From Streptomyces parvus (GTDB lineage: Bacteria > Actinomycetota > Actinomycetes > Streptomycetales > Streptomycetaceae), in the NCBI RefSeq assembly GCF_014648875.1, contig NZ_BMRY01000001.1:479304-543303 (forward strand): DNA of 64,000 nt, in the 5' to 3' direction. This document shows positions 8,995 to 18,475 of this stretch, one piece after another. The notes beneath the pieces were generated by a model. It had not been told where the DNA came from. It did not search any database and saw only the letters and a list, made by a program, of their open reading frames with translations. Each line of letters starts with the position of its first letter. The stretch's first letter is position 1. The position numbers were made by a program, and so were the translations under genes.

Positions 8995-10053
8995 TCACCA
9001 GCGGGGCGGCGGGGAGGAGGGCGGGGGCCCGAAGCCGGGGGCCTGGGGCTGCTGGTAGCCCTGCGGTCCGGGCTGACCGGGCACCGGGGCGCCCCAGCCT
9101 CCGCCCCAGGAGTTCGGACCGCCCCAGGGGCCCGCGGTGCCGCCGGAGGTCCGTTCGGCGCCTTTGCGGGCGAGCAGAAGGATCACAACGGGCCCGATGA
9201 GGAGGGAGCAGACCTGGCTCAGCAGGGTCAGCTGCCCCTCGATGTCCAGGTCGGTGAACCGCTCGTACAGCTCGAAGTGGATGCTGCGCGCCACGCCCAG
9301 GACGCCGGAGGCGAGGATGAACCCGCCCGCGATCAGGCCGAGCGGTCGTGCGAGGGCCGCCCCGGCGACCGCGCCGACGGCCGCCACCAGGGACATCAGA
9401 ATGAGCGTCACGGTGATCCAGCCGGGCGGCCCCTCGATGAGCGGAGTACTCATGGGCGCCCCGCCGATGAACCACTCGGGATAGAACCCGGACGGGAAGA
9501 CGAACGACTGCCGGATCTCCCAGGCGATGAAGATCACTGCCTGAAGGCCGAGCAGCAGGAAGACGGCCACCCCCGCACCCCGCCCCGGACCGGCGGGGCG
9601 CTCCTCGCCCTGCGGCACGGGACGGCGGCCTGCCGCCCCCACCACGATCAGGGCCAGCCCCGCCACCAGCGCGGCGTACGTGGTGAGCAGCGCCCGGTCG
9701 CGGAGCTCGTCCGGGGCCGGGGCGTCGGCGACGGTCCAGACGCCGGGCAGCCGCAGGACGAAGGTCACGAGGCCGGTGACGATCAGGACCGAGGCGGCGG
9801 AGGCCGAGCGGAGCGCCGCCACAGCGGCTGCGGCACAGGCCAGCAGCAGGACGAGGCTGGTGGAGGTGGTGGTGGGCCGCACGAAGTCCCGGAGGCTCGC
9901 GGTGCCCGCCCAGTACTCCCAGAGCGGCCCAGGTCCGCCGAGGGCCCGTACGTCCCGCACGATCCAGGCGACGGCTGTCAGTGCCAGCACCGCGCACAGA
10001 ACGGCGCCGGTGATTCTTGCTCCCCGTGTAAGTGTCACCCGCTGATACTCCAT
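8995..10053 (-). CDS. Polytopic membrane protein with Gly/Pro-rich tail
   Basis: This 352-residue protein has about seven to eight hydrophobic helices, starting with ITGAVLCAVLALTAVAWIV, and a cytoplasmic-looking tail with WGG- and PQG-rich repeats ending in PPPRW. No conserved domain is recognised. The ATG at 10053 was chosen over an upstream start at 10146 because the intervening sequence is Pro/Arg-rich and falls on the opp terminator. Its stop lies 31 bp from the convergent S9 peptidase. Streptomyces membrane proteins with such tails are common and mostly uncharacterised. Confidence 0.6.
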   Translation of the reverse strand: MEYQRVTLTRGARITGAVLCAVLALTAVAWIVRDVRALGGPGPLWEYWAGTASLRDFVRPTTTSTSLVLLLACAAAAVAALRSASAASVLIVTGLVTFVLRLPGVWTVADAPAPDELRDRALLTTYAALVAGLALIVVGAAGRRPVPQGEERPAGPGRGAGVAVFLLLGLQAVIFIAWEIRQSFVFPSGFYPEWFIGGAPMSTPLIEGPPGWITVTLILMSLVAAVGAVAGAALARPLGLIAGGFILASGVLGVARSIHFELYERFTDLDIEGQLTLLSQVCSLLIGPVVILLLARKGAERTSGGTAGPWGGPNSWGGGWGAPVPGQPGPQGYQQPQAPGFGPPPSSPPPRW

Positions 10054-10108
10054 TGCCCCGAACGGATGAACAAGTGCGTTCGCGGGGCGGGGCGGTGGCG
10101 GCGGGCGA

Positions 10109-10141
10109 CCGGCCGGAGCGCCAGGACGGCGCTCCGGCCGG
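10109..10141. terminator. Terminator of the first opp operon
   Basis: A perfect 14-bp stem (CCGGCCGGAGCGCC with GGCGCTCCGGCCGG, 5-nt loop) lies about 100 bp beyond the stop of the last ATPase gene on the minus strand. Confidence 0.8.
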
Positions 10142-10242
10142 ACCACGGCACCCGCACGGCCGTACGCTGTCCAGGATGGGGCGTTCGTATATCGGAGCGG
10201 CGACGGCAGAGTTGCTTACTTGTTAACGATGCTGACGCCGGT

Positions 10243-11466
10243 TCATGGTGTTTCGTCCTCCCCTGCCTCGGAGGCCTCCCCGTCCCCCGGCGCCTCGCCG
10301 TCCCCCGGCGCCTCCGCGGGCCCCGGGATCTCCAGCTCCGCCTCCGTGGGCACCACGTGCTTCTCCTCCGCGAAGTGGCAGGCCGAGTCGTGCCGGGCCG
10401 GGGTGTCGACGAGCCGGAACTCCGCGGGGACCGCCAGCAGCGGGACCTCCAGCTCGCACCGCTCCTGCGCCTTCCAGCAGCGGGTGCGGAAGCGGCAGCC
10501 GGAGGGGATGTTGGCGGGCGAGGGGACGTCGCCGTGCAGGATGATCCGTTCCCGGTGCTCGCGGGCGGTCGGGTCGGGGACGGGGACGGCGGAGAGCAGC
10601 GCCTGGGTGTACGGGTGGGTGGGGTGGTCGTAGATCTCCGCGTCGGAGCCGATCTCCACGATCCGGCCCAGATACATCACGCCGACCCGGTCGGAGATGT
10701 GCCGGACGATCGAGAGGTCGTGCGCGATGAAGACGAAGCTGAGGTTGAACTCCGCCTGGAGCCGGTCCAGCAGGTTGACCACCTGGGCCTGGACGGAGAC
10801 GTCGAGCGCGGACACCGGTTCGTCGGCGACGATGATCTCCGGGTTGAGGGCGAGGCCGCGCGCGATGCCGATGCGCTGGCGCTGGCCGCCGGAGAACTGG
10901 TGAGGATAGCGGTTGATGTACTCCGGGTTGAGCCCGACGACGTCCAGCAGGTCCTGCACCTTCTGGCGGCGGCTGCCCTTCGGGGCGACCTCGGGGTGGA
11001 TCTCGTACGGCTCCCCGATGATGTCGCCGACCGTCATCCGCGGGTTCAGCGAGGTGTACGGGTCCTGGAACACCATCTGGATGTTGCGGCGCACCGCCTT
11101 CAGCGCCCGCCCGGAGAGCTTGGAGATGTCCTCGCCCTTGTAGCGGATCGCCCCGGCGGTGGGGCGTTCCAGGTGGACGAGCATCTTGGCGACGGTCGAC
11201 TTGCCGCAGCCCGACTCCCCCACGATGCCCAGCGTCTCGCCCGCGTACAGGTCGAAGTCGACGCCGTCGACGGCCCGGACCGCGCCGATCTGCCGCTTGA
11301 AGAGGATGCCCTGGGTGAGCGGGTAGTGCTTGGCCAGGTCGCGAACCTGGAGGATCGGGTCGCCCTCGGTGTACGGGGCGGCGGCGTCCTCGCGCGCCTT
11401 GGAGAGGAGGGTGGAGCCGACCGCGCCCTCGCCGGTCCCCGCACTCCTGTCGCGGTCAGCGTGCAT
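10243..11466 (-). CDS. oppF: Oligopeptide ABC transporter ATPase, OppF type (operon 1)
   Basis: This 407-residue ATPase energises peptide import with its OppD partner. It has Walker [10 protein letters not shown], the signature [16 protein letters not shown], and Walker [13 protein letters not shown]. The C-terminal oligopeptide-transport extension ([16 protein letters not shown], then a Cys-containing stretch around CRFRTRC) is present. A charged 35-residue N-terminal extension and a Glu/Ala/Pro tail ([11 protein letters not shown]) are less conserved. The ATG overlaps the oppD stop by 11 bases, so translation is probably coupled. It is closely related to the OppF of operon 2, consistent with a tandem duplication. 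Confidence 0.9.
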   Translation of the reverse strand: MHADRDRSAGTGEGAVGSTLLSKAREDAAAPYTEGDPILQVRDLAKHYPLTQGILFKRQIGAVRAVDGVDFDLYAGETLGIVGESGCGKSTVAKMLVHLERPTAGAIRYKGEDISKLSGRALKAVRRNIQMVFQDPYTSLNPRMTVGDIIGEPYEIHPEVAPKGSRRQKVQDLLDVVGLNPEYINRYPHQFSGGQRQRIGIARGLALNPEIIVADEPVSALDVSVQAQVVNLLDRLQAEFNLSFVFIAHDLSIVRHISDRVGVMYLGRIVEIGSDAEIYDHPTHPYTQALLSAVPVPDPTAREHRERIILHGDVPSPANIPSGCRFRTRCWKAQERCELEVPLLAVPAEFRLVDTPARHDSACHFAEEKHVVPTEAELEIPGPAEAPGDGEAPGDGEASEAGEDETP

Positions 11467-12433
11467 CGAGCGTCTCCTTCCAGAAGTGGCAGGCGCTGCG
11501 GCGCTGTTCGTCGACCTCGTAGAGCGGCGGCACGTCGCTGCGGCACACGTCCTGGGCCATCGGGCAACGGGGGTTGAAGGCGCAGCCGGGCGGGATGCGG
11601 GTGAGGTTGGGCGGCAGGCCCTTGATCGCGTACAGCTCCCGGCCCTTCTGGTCCAGGCGCGGGATCGACTGGAGGAGGCCCTTGGTGTACGGGTGGGCGG
11701 GGGCCTTGTAGATCTCGTGGACGGGGGCGGTCTCGACGATCCGGCCCGCGTACATCACGGCGATCTTGTCGGCGACGTCGGCGACGACGCCGAGGTCGTG
11801 GGTGATCAGGATGAGGCCCATGTTCAGCTCGCGCTGGAGTTCCGCGAGGAGGTCCATGACCTGCGCCTGGACGGTGACGTCGAGGGCGGTGGTGGGCTCG
11901 TCGGCGATGATCAGGGAGGGTTCCAGGGCCATCGCCATGGCGATCATGATGCGCTGGCGCATCCCGCCGGAGAACTGGTGCGGATACTGGCCGACGCGTT
12001 CCTTGGCGGCGGGGATGCGGACCCGGTCCATCAGTTCGACCGCTTTGGCCTTGGCGTCCTTGCGGGACATGCCGCGGTGCACGACGAACATCTCGCCGAG
12101 CTGTTCGCCGACGGTGAGGACCGGGTTCAGCGAGGACAGGGCGTCCTGGAAGATCATGGCCATCTCCTGGCCCCGGATCTTCCGCCGCTCGTCCGGCCTG
12201 AGCTTCAGCAGGTCCTGGTCCTTGAAGAGGATCTCCCCGCCGGCGATCTTCCCGGGCGGCATGTCGAGGATGCCCATGACGGCCTGGGCGGTGACGGACT
12301 TGCCGGAGCCGGACTCGCCGAGGACGGCGAGCGTCTCGCCCTCGGCCACCGAGTAGTTGACCCCGTTGACGGCCTTGGCGACGCCTTCGCGGGTGTGGAA
12401 CTCCACGTACAGATCGCGCACTTCGAGCAACAT
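11456..12433 (-). CDS. oppD: Oligopeptide ABC transporter ATPase, OppD type (operon 1)
   Basis: This 325-residue peptide-transport ATPase has Walker A GESGSGKS, signature [16 protein letters not shown] and Walker [13 protein letters not shown]. The C-terminus carries the four-cysteine motif [14 protein letters not shown] followed by CHFWKE, typical of OppD/DppD and in some family members linked to an iron-sulfur site. It starts 13 bp after oppC, with GAGGAG as ribosome binding site, and overlaps the next gene. With oppF it forms the cytoplasmic ATPase pair of the importer. Confidence 0.92.
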   Translation of the reverse strand: MLLEVRDLYVEFHTREGVAKAVNGVNYSVAEGETLAVLGESGSGKSVTAQAVMGILDMPPGKIAGGEILFKDQDLLKLRPDERRKIRGQEMAMIFQDALSSLNPVLTVGEQLGEMFVVHRGMSRKDAKAKAVELMDRVRIPAAKERVGQYPHQFSGGMRQRIMIAMAMALEPSLIIADEPTTALDVTVQAQVMDLLAELQRELNMGLILITHDLGVVADVADKIAVMYAGRIVETAPVHEIYKAPAHPYTKGLLQSIPRLDQKGRELYAIKGLPPNLTRIPPGCAFNPRCPMAQDVCRSDVPPLYEVDEQRRSACHFWKETLDAR

Positions 12434-12446
12434 GGCAATCGGCTCC

Positions 12447-13424
12447 TCAGCGCAGCTTGGGGTCGAGGGCGTCGCGCACCGCGTCGCCGAGCATGATGAA
12501 CGCGAGCACGGTGACCGCCAGCGCGCCGGCGGGCCAGAGCAGCATGTGCGGGGCGTTGCGGATGTAGTTGGCGGCGGCGGAGATGTCGATGCCCCAGGAG
12601 ACGGCCGGGTCCTTCAGGCCGACGCCGAGGAAGGACAGGGTCGCCTCCAGCGAGATGTACGTGCCGAGCGCGATGGTCGCCACGACGATGACGGGCGCGA
12701 TGGCGTTCGGGGTGATGTGGCGCAGCATCATGCGGGAGTTGGAGGCGCCCAGGGCGCGGGCCGCCTGGACGTAGTCGTTCTGTTTGGCGGTGATGACCGA
12801 GCCGCGGGCGATACGGGCGATCTGGGGCCAGCCGAGCAGGACGATAAACCCGACGACGGGCCAGACGGTGGAGCTGGTGACGACGGAGAGGAAGACCAGG
12901 CCGCCGAGGACCACGGGGATGCCGAAGAAGACGTCGGTGAGGCGGGAGAGGATCGCGTCCCACCAGCCGCCGAAGAAGCCCGCGAGTCCGCCGAGGACGC
13001 TGCCGAGGATCGCGACGCCGAGGGTGGCGCAGACGCCGACGGTCACCGAGGTGCGGGTGCCGTAGACGACGCGGGTGTAGACGTCGCGGCCCTGCGGGTC
13101 GAAGCCGAAGGGGTGGCCGGGCTCGGAGCCCTTCTGGGCGTCGTCCAGGTTGGCCTGGAGGGGGTCGCCGCTCGCGATGAGCGAGGGCCAGATCGAGATG
13201 ATCACCAGGAAGAGGATGACCAGCGAGGAGATGATGAAGACCGGGTTGCGGCGCAGGTCGCGCCAGGCGTCCGACCAGAGGCTGCGCGGCTTTCCGGCGG
13301 GCCCGGTGCCGTCGGGGCCGCCCGGGTTCTTCTCCAGGCTGGTGCCCTCCTCCATGGCGAGGTCCGTCGGGGCCCCGGCGCCCCCCTGGGAGATCGCTTC
13401 GTCCGGCGTCTGCGGCTCAGGCAT
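12447..13424 (-). CDS. oppC: Oligopeptide ABC transporter permease, OppC type (operon 1)
   Basis: The 325-residue inner membrane subunit has a 45-residue Gly/Pro-rich cytoplasmic leader, then RSLWSDAWRDLRRNP, the first helix (IISSLVILFLVIISIWP) and five further helices. The coupling motif ARGSVITAKQNDYVQAARALGAS, which contacts the ATPases, is intact. The OppC signature HPFGFDPQGRDVYTRVVYG is visible. It overlaps the oppB stop by 8 bases (ATGCCTGA). Confidence 0.9.
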   Translation of the reverse strand: MPEPQTPDEAISQGGAGAPTDLAMEEGTSLEKNPGGPDGTGPAGKPRSLWSDAWRDLRRNPVFIISSLVILFLVIISIWPSLIASGDPLQANLDDAQKGSEPGHPFGFDPQGRDVYTRVVYGTRTSVTVGVCATLGVAILGSVLGGLAGFFGGWWDAILSRLTDVFFGIPVVLGGLVFLSVVTSSTVWPVVGFIVLLGWPQIARIARGSVITAKQNDYVQAARALGASNSRMMLRHITPNAIAPVIVVATIALGTYISLEATLSFLGVGLKDPAVSWGIDISAAANYIRNAPHMLLWPAGALAVTVLAFIMLGDAVRDALDPKLR

Positions 13425-14340
13425 AGCGGATCCTCGGGTCGAGTACGGCGTACAGGAGGTCGACGATCAGGTTGGCGGCCAGGAAGACGAGGACGAGGAT
13501 CGTGACGAAGCCGACGACGGTCTGGGAGTTCTGCCGCAGGATGCCCTGGTAGAGCTGGTAGCCGACGCCGTGGATGTTGAAGATCCGCTCGGTGACGATG
13601 GCCCCGCCCATCAGCGCGCCCACGTCGGTCCCGATGAAGGTGACGACGGGGATGAGGGAGTTGCGCAGCAGGTGCCGTACGACGACCCGGCGGCGGGGCA
13701 GGCCCTTGGCGACGGCGGTGCGTACGTAGTCGGCGCGGGCGTTCTCGGCGATCGAGGTCCGGGTGAGCCGGGTGACGTAGGCGAGCGAGACCGAGGCGAG
13801 GACGAGGCCGGGGACGAGGAGTTCGTCGAAGGTGGGATCGGCGGAGACGGAGGGCTTGATGATGCCCCACTTGACACCCAGGAGGAGCTGGAGCAGCAGG
13901 CCGGTGACGAAGGTGGGGATGGCGATGACGATCAGCGTCAGGATGAGGACGGTGGTGTCGACGGGGCGGCCGCGCCGCAGACCGGTGACGACGCCGAGGC
14001 TGATGCCGATGACGACCTCGAAGACGACCGCGACGATGGTGAGCCGGATCGTGATGGGGAAGGCGGTGGCCATCAGCTCGGTGACCTTCTGCCCGTTGAA
14101 CGCGGTGCCGAAGTCGCCGGTGAACACGTTGCCCATGTAGGTCAGGTATTGCTGCCAGACCGGCTTGTCGAGGCCGAACTCGGCCCGCAGCTGGGCGGCG
14201 GTGGCCGGGTCGCACTGGCGGTCGCCGCAGAGGCCCGCGATGGGGTCGCCCATCACGTTCACCATGAGGAAGATCAACAGCGTGGTGCCGAAGAAGACGG
14301 GGATCATCTGCAGCAGCCGCCGGATCACATAACGTCCCAT
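13417..14340 (-). CDS. oppB: Oligopeptide ABC transporter permease, OppB type (operon 1)
   Basis: This 307-residue permease starts MGRYVIRRLLQMIPVFFGTTLLIFLM, the classic OppB N-terminal helix. Five more helices and the coupling loop TSIAENARADYVRTAVAKGL follow. It pairs with OppC to form the translocation pore. A 121-bp gap with a hairpin separates it from the upstream binding-protein gene, so permease expression is probably lower than that of the binding protein. Confidence 0.9.
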   Translation of the reverse strand: MGRYVIRRLLQMIPVFFGTTLLIFLMVNVMGDPIAGLCGDRQCDPATAAQLRAEFGLDKPVWQQYLTYMGNVFTGDFGTAFNGQKVTELMATAFPITIRLTIVAVVFEVVIGISLGVVTGLRRGRPVDTTVLILTLIVIAIPTFVTGLLLQLLLGVKWGIIKPSVSADPTFDELLVPGLVLASVSLAYVTRLTRTSIAENARADYVRTAVAKGLPRRRVVVRHLLRNSLIPVVTFIGTDVGALMGGAIVTERIFNIHGVGYQLYQGILRQNSQTVVGFVTILVLVFLAANLIVDLLYAVLDPRIRYA

Positions 14341-14403
14341 GAGGGGCTCCGGGGGTCGGGGAGAGCAGTACCGGGCAGAGGGTGCGCGGGCGGAACGGAG
14401 TGT

Positions 14404-14448
14404 GCGGACGGCCGGGCGCCGGTGTGTCGGGGCGTCCCGGCCGTCCGC
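14404..14448. promoter_or_regulatory. Intercistronic hairpin between oppA and oppB (operon 1)
   Basis: GCGGACGGCCGGG pairs perfectly with CCCGGCCGTCCGC (13 bp, 19-nt loop) between the binding-protein stop and the permease start. It may be an attenuator or mRNA-stabilising stem that keeps the binding protein in excess. An equivalent element lies at the same place in operon 2. Confidence 0.65.
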
Positions 14449-14461
14449 GTCGCTCAGCGCG

Positions 14462-16099
14462 TCACTTGACGGTGATCTCTTCGTAGACCGGGACGCTGAA
14501 CGGGTTCAGCGCGACGTTGTCCACCCGGTCCGAGTAGCCGGCGCTGCCGTTCTGGTACCAGAGCGGGATGACCGGCATCTCCGTGACGAGGATCTTCTCC
14601 GCGTCCTGGAAGGTGGTGATCGCCTTGGCCTTGTCGCTCTCCGCGTTGGCCTTGTCGACCAGGTCGTCGAACTGCTGGTTGCTCCACTTGCCGTCGTTGG
14701 AGGGGGCGTTGGTGTAGTAGAGCGGCTGGAGGAAGTTCTGGATCAGCGGGTAGTCCATCTGCCAGCCCGCGCGCCAGGCGCTGGTGAGCTTCTGGGTGGA
14801 GACCTGGGCGCGGAAGTCGGCGAAGGTGCCGACGGGGCCGCCGACGCAGGCCTTGTTGTTGCCCATGACGTTGTTGATGCTGTTGCAGACGGCGTCGACC
14901 CATTCCTTGTGGGAGCCGGTGTCCGCGTTGTACGAGATCTTCAACTGGCCGCCGGGGATGCCGCCGCCCTCGTCGATCAGCTTCTTGGCCTCGTCCTTGT
15001 TGTACGTGCACTCCTTGCCGCAGAGCCCTTCCTTGAAGCCGCCCTCCTCGCCGAGGACCGGGGAGGTCCAGTCGGAGGCGGGGGTGCGGGTCTTCTGGAA
15101 GATCTGGTCGGTGATCTGCGGGCGGTTGATCGCCATCGAGAGGCCCTGGCGGACCTTGCGCGCGTCGTCGGTGTCCCACTCCTCCTCGTAGAAGGGGAAG
15201 GCCAGGGTCTGGATGATGCCGGCGGGGGTGTTGATGTACCGGTCGCCGAGGTCGGCCTCGACGTTGCGGAGCTGGGAGGCGGGCACGTCGTCGACGAGGT
15301 CGAGGTTGCCCGCGGTCAGGTCGGTGTAGGCGGTGTTGTTGTCGGTGAAGACCTTGAGGTCGACGCCGCCGTTCTTCGCCTTGTCGTCGCCCGGGTAGTC
15401 GTCCCACCGGCGCAGGTTCATCGAGGAGCCCTTGGCGTACGACTCGATGGTGTAGGGGCCGTTCCCGACGGGCTTGGAGAGCCAGGCGTCGTGGTCGTCG
15501 TAGAACGCCTTGGGCAGCGGGACGAAGGCGGAGTAGCCGAGGGTGTCGGGCCACAGGGAGAACTTCTGGGTGAGCTTGGCGGTGAAGGTCAGGTCGTCGA
15601 CGACCTTCAGTCCTGACATGGTCTCGGCGGAGGCGGACCCGGACTCCGGGTGGACCTCGTCGTAGCCCTCGATGTACTGGAAGAAGTAGGCGTTCTTCTG
15701 GTTGTTCTTCAGGGCCGCGCCGTAGTTCCAGGCGTCGACGAAGGAGTTGGCGGTGACCTTCTCGCCGTTGGAGAACGTCCAGCCGTCCTTGAGCTTGATC
15801 GTGAAGTTCTGGGAGTCCGTCGAGTCGATGGACTCGGCGATCATGTTCTTGGCCTCACCGGTCTTCGGGTCGTAGCGGATGAGTCCGCGGAAGACCATGT
15901 CGAGGACCTTGCCGCCCTGGACCTCGTTGGTGTTGGCCGGCTCCAGCGGGTTCTGCGGGTCTCCCCAGGAGGAGCTGACGATGCCGTCGGCGCCGCCGCC
16001 GCTGCCGCCACCGTCGCCGTCACCGCCGCCGCAGGCCGTCGCTGCCAGGGCGACGGCCACCGCACATGCGGCCCACCTGACCTTTGTGGCTCCGCGCAT
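14462..16099 (-). CDS. oppA: Oligopeptide-binding lipoprotein, OppA/DppA type (operon 1)
   Basis: This 545-residue extracytoplasmic solute-binding protein has a short lipoprotein signal, with lipobox LAATACGGG and Cys23 as the acylated residue. A Gly/Asp/Ser linker and a full SBP family 5 domain follow (DPKTGEAKNMIAES, FTIKLKDGWTFSNGEKVTANSFVDAWNY, INRPQITDQIF). The ATG at 16099 follows AGGAGG. It is the first gene of an oppABCDF operon. Similar systems in Streptomyces include BldK, which imports an extracellular developmental signal, but the substrate here is unknown. Confidence 0.92.
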   Translation of the reverse strand: MRGATKVRWAACAVAVALAATACGGGDGDGGGSGGGADGIVSSSWGDPQNPLEPANTNEVQGGKVLDMVFRGLIRYDPKTGEAKNMIAESIDSTDSQNFTIKLKDGWTFSNGEKVTANSFVDAWNYGAALKNNQKNAYFFQYIEGYDEVHPESGSASAETMSGLKVVDDLTFTAKLTQKFSLWPDTLGYSAFVPLPKAFYDDHDAWLSKPVGNGPYTIESYAKGSSMNLRRWDDYPGDDKAKNGGVDLKVFTDNNTAYTDLTAGNLDLVDDVPASQLRNVEADLGDRYINTPAGIIQTLAFPFYEEEWDTDDARKVRQGLSMAINRPQITDQIFQKTRTPASDWTSPVLGEEGGFKEGLCGKECTYNKDEAKKLIDEGGGIPGGQLKISYNADTGSHKEWVDAVCNSINNVMGNNKACVGGPVGTFADFRAQVSTQKLTSAWRAGWQMDYPLIQNFLQPLYYTNAPSNDGKWSNQQFDDLVDKANAESDKAKAITTFQDAEKILVTEMPVIPLWYQNGSAGYSDRVDNVALNPFSVPVYEEITVK

Positions 16100-16116
16100 G
16101 AAGTGCCTCCTAGAGT

Positions 16117-16134
16117 CATCGAGTAGCTCAATGC
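16117..16134. promoter_or_regulatory. Motif shared by both opp operon leaders
   Basis: On the minus strand the leader of oppA (operon 1) contains GCATTGAGCT followed by TCGATG, an imperfect inverted repeat CATTGA-N5-TCGATG ending about 18 bp before the start codon. The same ten-mer GCATTGAGCT occurs ahead of oppA in operon 2 (22242-22251). Confidence 0.4.
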
Positions 16135-16209
16135 CTCATATCACCGCATAACGCCACGTATCGCATGCGGGATTGCCCCGTACGGGCAGGAGGGCGGCAG
16201 GGACGACGA

Positions 16210-16239
16210 AGGCCCGGCCCCTCGGAAGGGGCCGGGCCT
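16210..16239. terminator. Terminator of the second opp operon
   Basis: A perfect 12-bp stem (AGGCCCGGCCCC with GGGGCCGGGCCT, 6-nt loop) lies 26 bp past the oppF stop of operon 2, separating the two operons. Confidence 0.85.
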
Positions 16240-16264
16240 GGGTCGTTTCGACCTGCGGGAGCGG

Positions 16265-17413
16265 TTACGCCGCGTGCACGACGTCCTTCTCCTCGGCGAA
16301 GTGGCACGCCGACTCGTGCGCGGCCGGAGTGGAGGCCGAGACGAAGCGCTCGGGGATCGCCAGCAGGGGCTCCTCCGTCGCGCAGCGGTCCTCCGCCTTC
16401 CAGCAGCGGGTGCGGAAGCGGCAGCCCGACGGCGGGTTCGCCGGTGACGGAACGTCACCGGTCAGGATGATCCGCTCGCGTCCCTCGCGGGCCGACGGGT
16501 CGGGGACCGGGACCGCCGAGAGCAGCGCCTGGGTGTAGGGGTGCGTCGGGTGGTCGTAGATCTGCGTGTCCGTGCCGATCTCGGCCATCTTGCCGAGGTA
16601 CATCACGCCGACCCGGTCGGAGATGTGCCGGACGATCGACAGGTCGTGCGCGATGAAGACGTAGGACAGGTTGAACTCGTCCTGGAGCTTCTCCATCAGG
16701 TTGATGACCTGCGCCTGCACCGACACGTCGAGCGCGGAGACCGGCTCGTCGCAGATGATGATCTCCGGGTTGAGCGCGAGGCCGCGGGCGATGCCGATGC
16801 GCTGGCGCTGGCCGCCGGAGAACTGGTGCGGGTACCGGTTGATGTACTCCGGGTTCAGACCCACGACGTCCAGGAGCTCCTGGACGCGGCGGCGCCGGTC
16901 GCCCTTCGGGGCCACCTCGGGGTGGATGTCGAAGGGCTCCCCGATGATGTCGCCGACCGTCATACGCGGGTTCAGCGAGGTGTACGGGTCCTGGAACACC
17001 ATCTGGATGTTGCGGCGCACCGCCTTCAGCGCCCGGCCGGTCAGCTTGGTGATGTCCTGGCCCTTGTAGAAGACCTCGCCGGCCGTCGCCCGCTCCAGGG
17101 TCATCAGGAGCTTGGCGACCGTGGACTTGCCACAGCCGGACTCGCCCACGATGCCCAGGGTCTCACCGGCGTACAGGTCGAAGGAGATGCCGTCGACGGC
17201 CTTGACCGCGCCGATCTGCTTCTTGAAGAGGATGCCCTGGGTCAGCGGGAAGTGCTTGACCAGGTTCCGCACCTGGAGGATCGGCTCGCCCTGGCTGACG
17301 GGCGCGTCGATGGCGGCTACGGCCTCCGCCTCGGTCGCGGCGTCCACGCTCTCCACGCCGGAGACGTTCGGGGTGGCGTCCACGGGCTCCTGCTCCTTCT
17401 TGAGCTCAGCCAT
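16265..17413 (-). CDS. oppF: Oligopeptide ABC transporter ATPase, OppF type (operon 2)
   Basis: This 382-residue ATPase has Walker [10 protein letters not shown], signature [16 protein letters not shown], Walker [13 protein letters not shown] and the peptide-transporter C-terminal extension ([14 protein letters not shown]). An acidic N-terminal extension of about 55 residues precedes the first strand (GEPILQVRNLVKHF). The start is the ATG at 17413 behind GGAGA, overlapping oppD by 8 bases (ATGGCTGA). A start at 17464 would run into oppD. It is very similar to operon 1 OppF through the whole core. Confidence 0.92.
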   Translation of the reverse strand: MAELKKEQEPVDATPNVSGVESVDAATEAEAVAAIDAPVSQGEPILQVRNLVKHFPLTQGILFKKQIGAVKAVDGISFDLYAGETLGIVGESGCGKSTVAKLLMTLERATAGEVFYKGQDITKLTGRALKAVRRNIQMVFQDPYTSLNPRMTVGDIIGEPFDIHPEVAPKGDRRRRVQELLDVVGLNPEYINRYPHQFSGGQRQRIGIARGLALNPEIIICDEPVSALDVSVQAQVINLMEKLQDEFNLSYVFIAHDLSIVRHISDRVGVMYLGKMAEIGTDTQIYDHPTHPYTQALLSAVPVPDPSAREGRERIILTGDVPSPANPPSGCRFRTRCWKAEDRCATEEPLLAIPERFVSASTPAAHESACHFAEEKDVVHAA

Positions 17414-18464
17414 GGATCGTCTCCTTCCAGAAGTGGCACGCGCTGCCGCGGCCGACCAGCTCAAGACCGTCCTGCTCGGTCACCGGGGCGAGCGGCGGGA
17501 CGTCCGTGCGGCAGATGTCCTGTGCCTTGGGGCAGCGCGGGCTGAAGGCACAGCCCGCGGGGATACGCGTCAGGTTGGGCGGCAGCCCCTTGATCGCGTA
17601 GAGCTCCTGGCCCTTCTGGTCCAGGCGCGGGATCGAGTCGAGCAGACCCCGGGTGTACGGGTGGGCCGGGCGGCTGTACAGCTCGCCGACCGGGGCCGTC
17701 TCCACGATCCGGCCCGCGTACATCACGGCGATCTTGTCCGCGACGTCGGCGACGACGCCGAGGTCGTGGGTGATCAGGATCAGACCCATGTTGTACTCGC
17801 GCTGGAGCTCGGCCAGCAGGTCCATGACCTGGGCCTGCACCGTCACGTCGAGCGCGGTGGTCGGCTCGTCGGCGATGATCAGGTCCGGCTCCAGGGCCAG
17901 CGCCATGGCGATCATGATGCGCTGGCGCATACCGCCGGAGAACTGGTGCGGGTAGTCCGAGATACGGGCCGCCGCCGCCGGGATCTTGACCTGGTCCATC
18001 AGCTCTATGGACTTGGCCTTGGCGTCCTTGCGGGACAGGCCCTGGTGCACCCGGAACATCTCGCCGAGCTGGTAGCCGACGGTGAGGACCGGGTTCAGCG
18101 AGGACAGCGCGTCCTGGAAGATCATCGCGATCTTGCTGCCGCGGATCTTCCGGCGCTCCTCGTTGGACATCTTCAGCATGTCCTGACCGCGGAAGAGGAT
18201 CTCGCCCTGCGTGATCTTCCCGGGCGGCATGTCGAGGATGCCCATGATGGTCTGCGCGGTCACGGACTTGCCGGACCCGGACTCACCGAGCACGGCGAGC
18301 GTCTCGCCGGCGCTGACGGTGTAGTTCACACCGTTGACCGCCTTGGCCACACCGTCGCGGGTGTGGAACTCCACGTGCAGGTCACGGACGTCGAGCAGTG
18401 GACCGTCGCCACTCACGGACTCCCGCGGTGCGGGGACGTGAGCCGTCTTGTCGATGGTGGTCAC
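17406..18464 (-). CDS. oppD: Oligopeptide ABC transporter ATPase, OppD type (operon 2)
   Basis: This 352-residue ATPase begins with GTG behind GGGAGG. About 20 residues longer than its paralogue at the N-terminus, it then matches it closely: [23 protein letters not shown], Walker A GESGSGKS, signature [16 protein letters not shown], Walker [13 protein letters not shown]. It also has the C-terminal cysteine motif CAFSPRCPKAQDIC and CHFWKE. It forms the ATPase pair with the overlapping OppF. Confidence 0.92.
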   Translation of the reverse strand: MTTIDKTAHVPAPRESVSGDGPLLDVRDLHVEFHTRDGVAKAVNGVNYTVSAGETLAVLGESGSGKSVTAQTIMGILDMPPGKITQGEILFRGQDMLKMSNEERRKIRGSKIAMIFQDALSSLNPVLTVGYQLGEMFRVHQGLSRKDAKAKSIELMDQVKIPAAAARISDYPHQFSGGMRQRIMIAMALALEPDLIIADEPTTALDVTVQAQVMDLLAELQREYNMGLILITHDLGVVADVADKIAVMYAGRIVETAPVGELYSRPAHPYTRGLLDSIPRLDQKGQELYAIKGLPPNLTRIPAGCAFSPRCPKAQDICRTDVPPLAPVTEQDGLELVGRGSACHFWKETIHG

Positions 18465-18475
18465 GAACGCCTCCC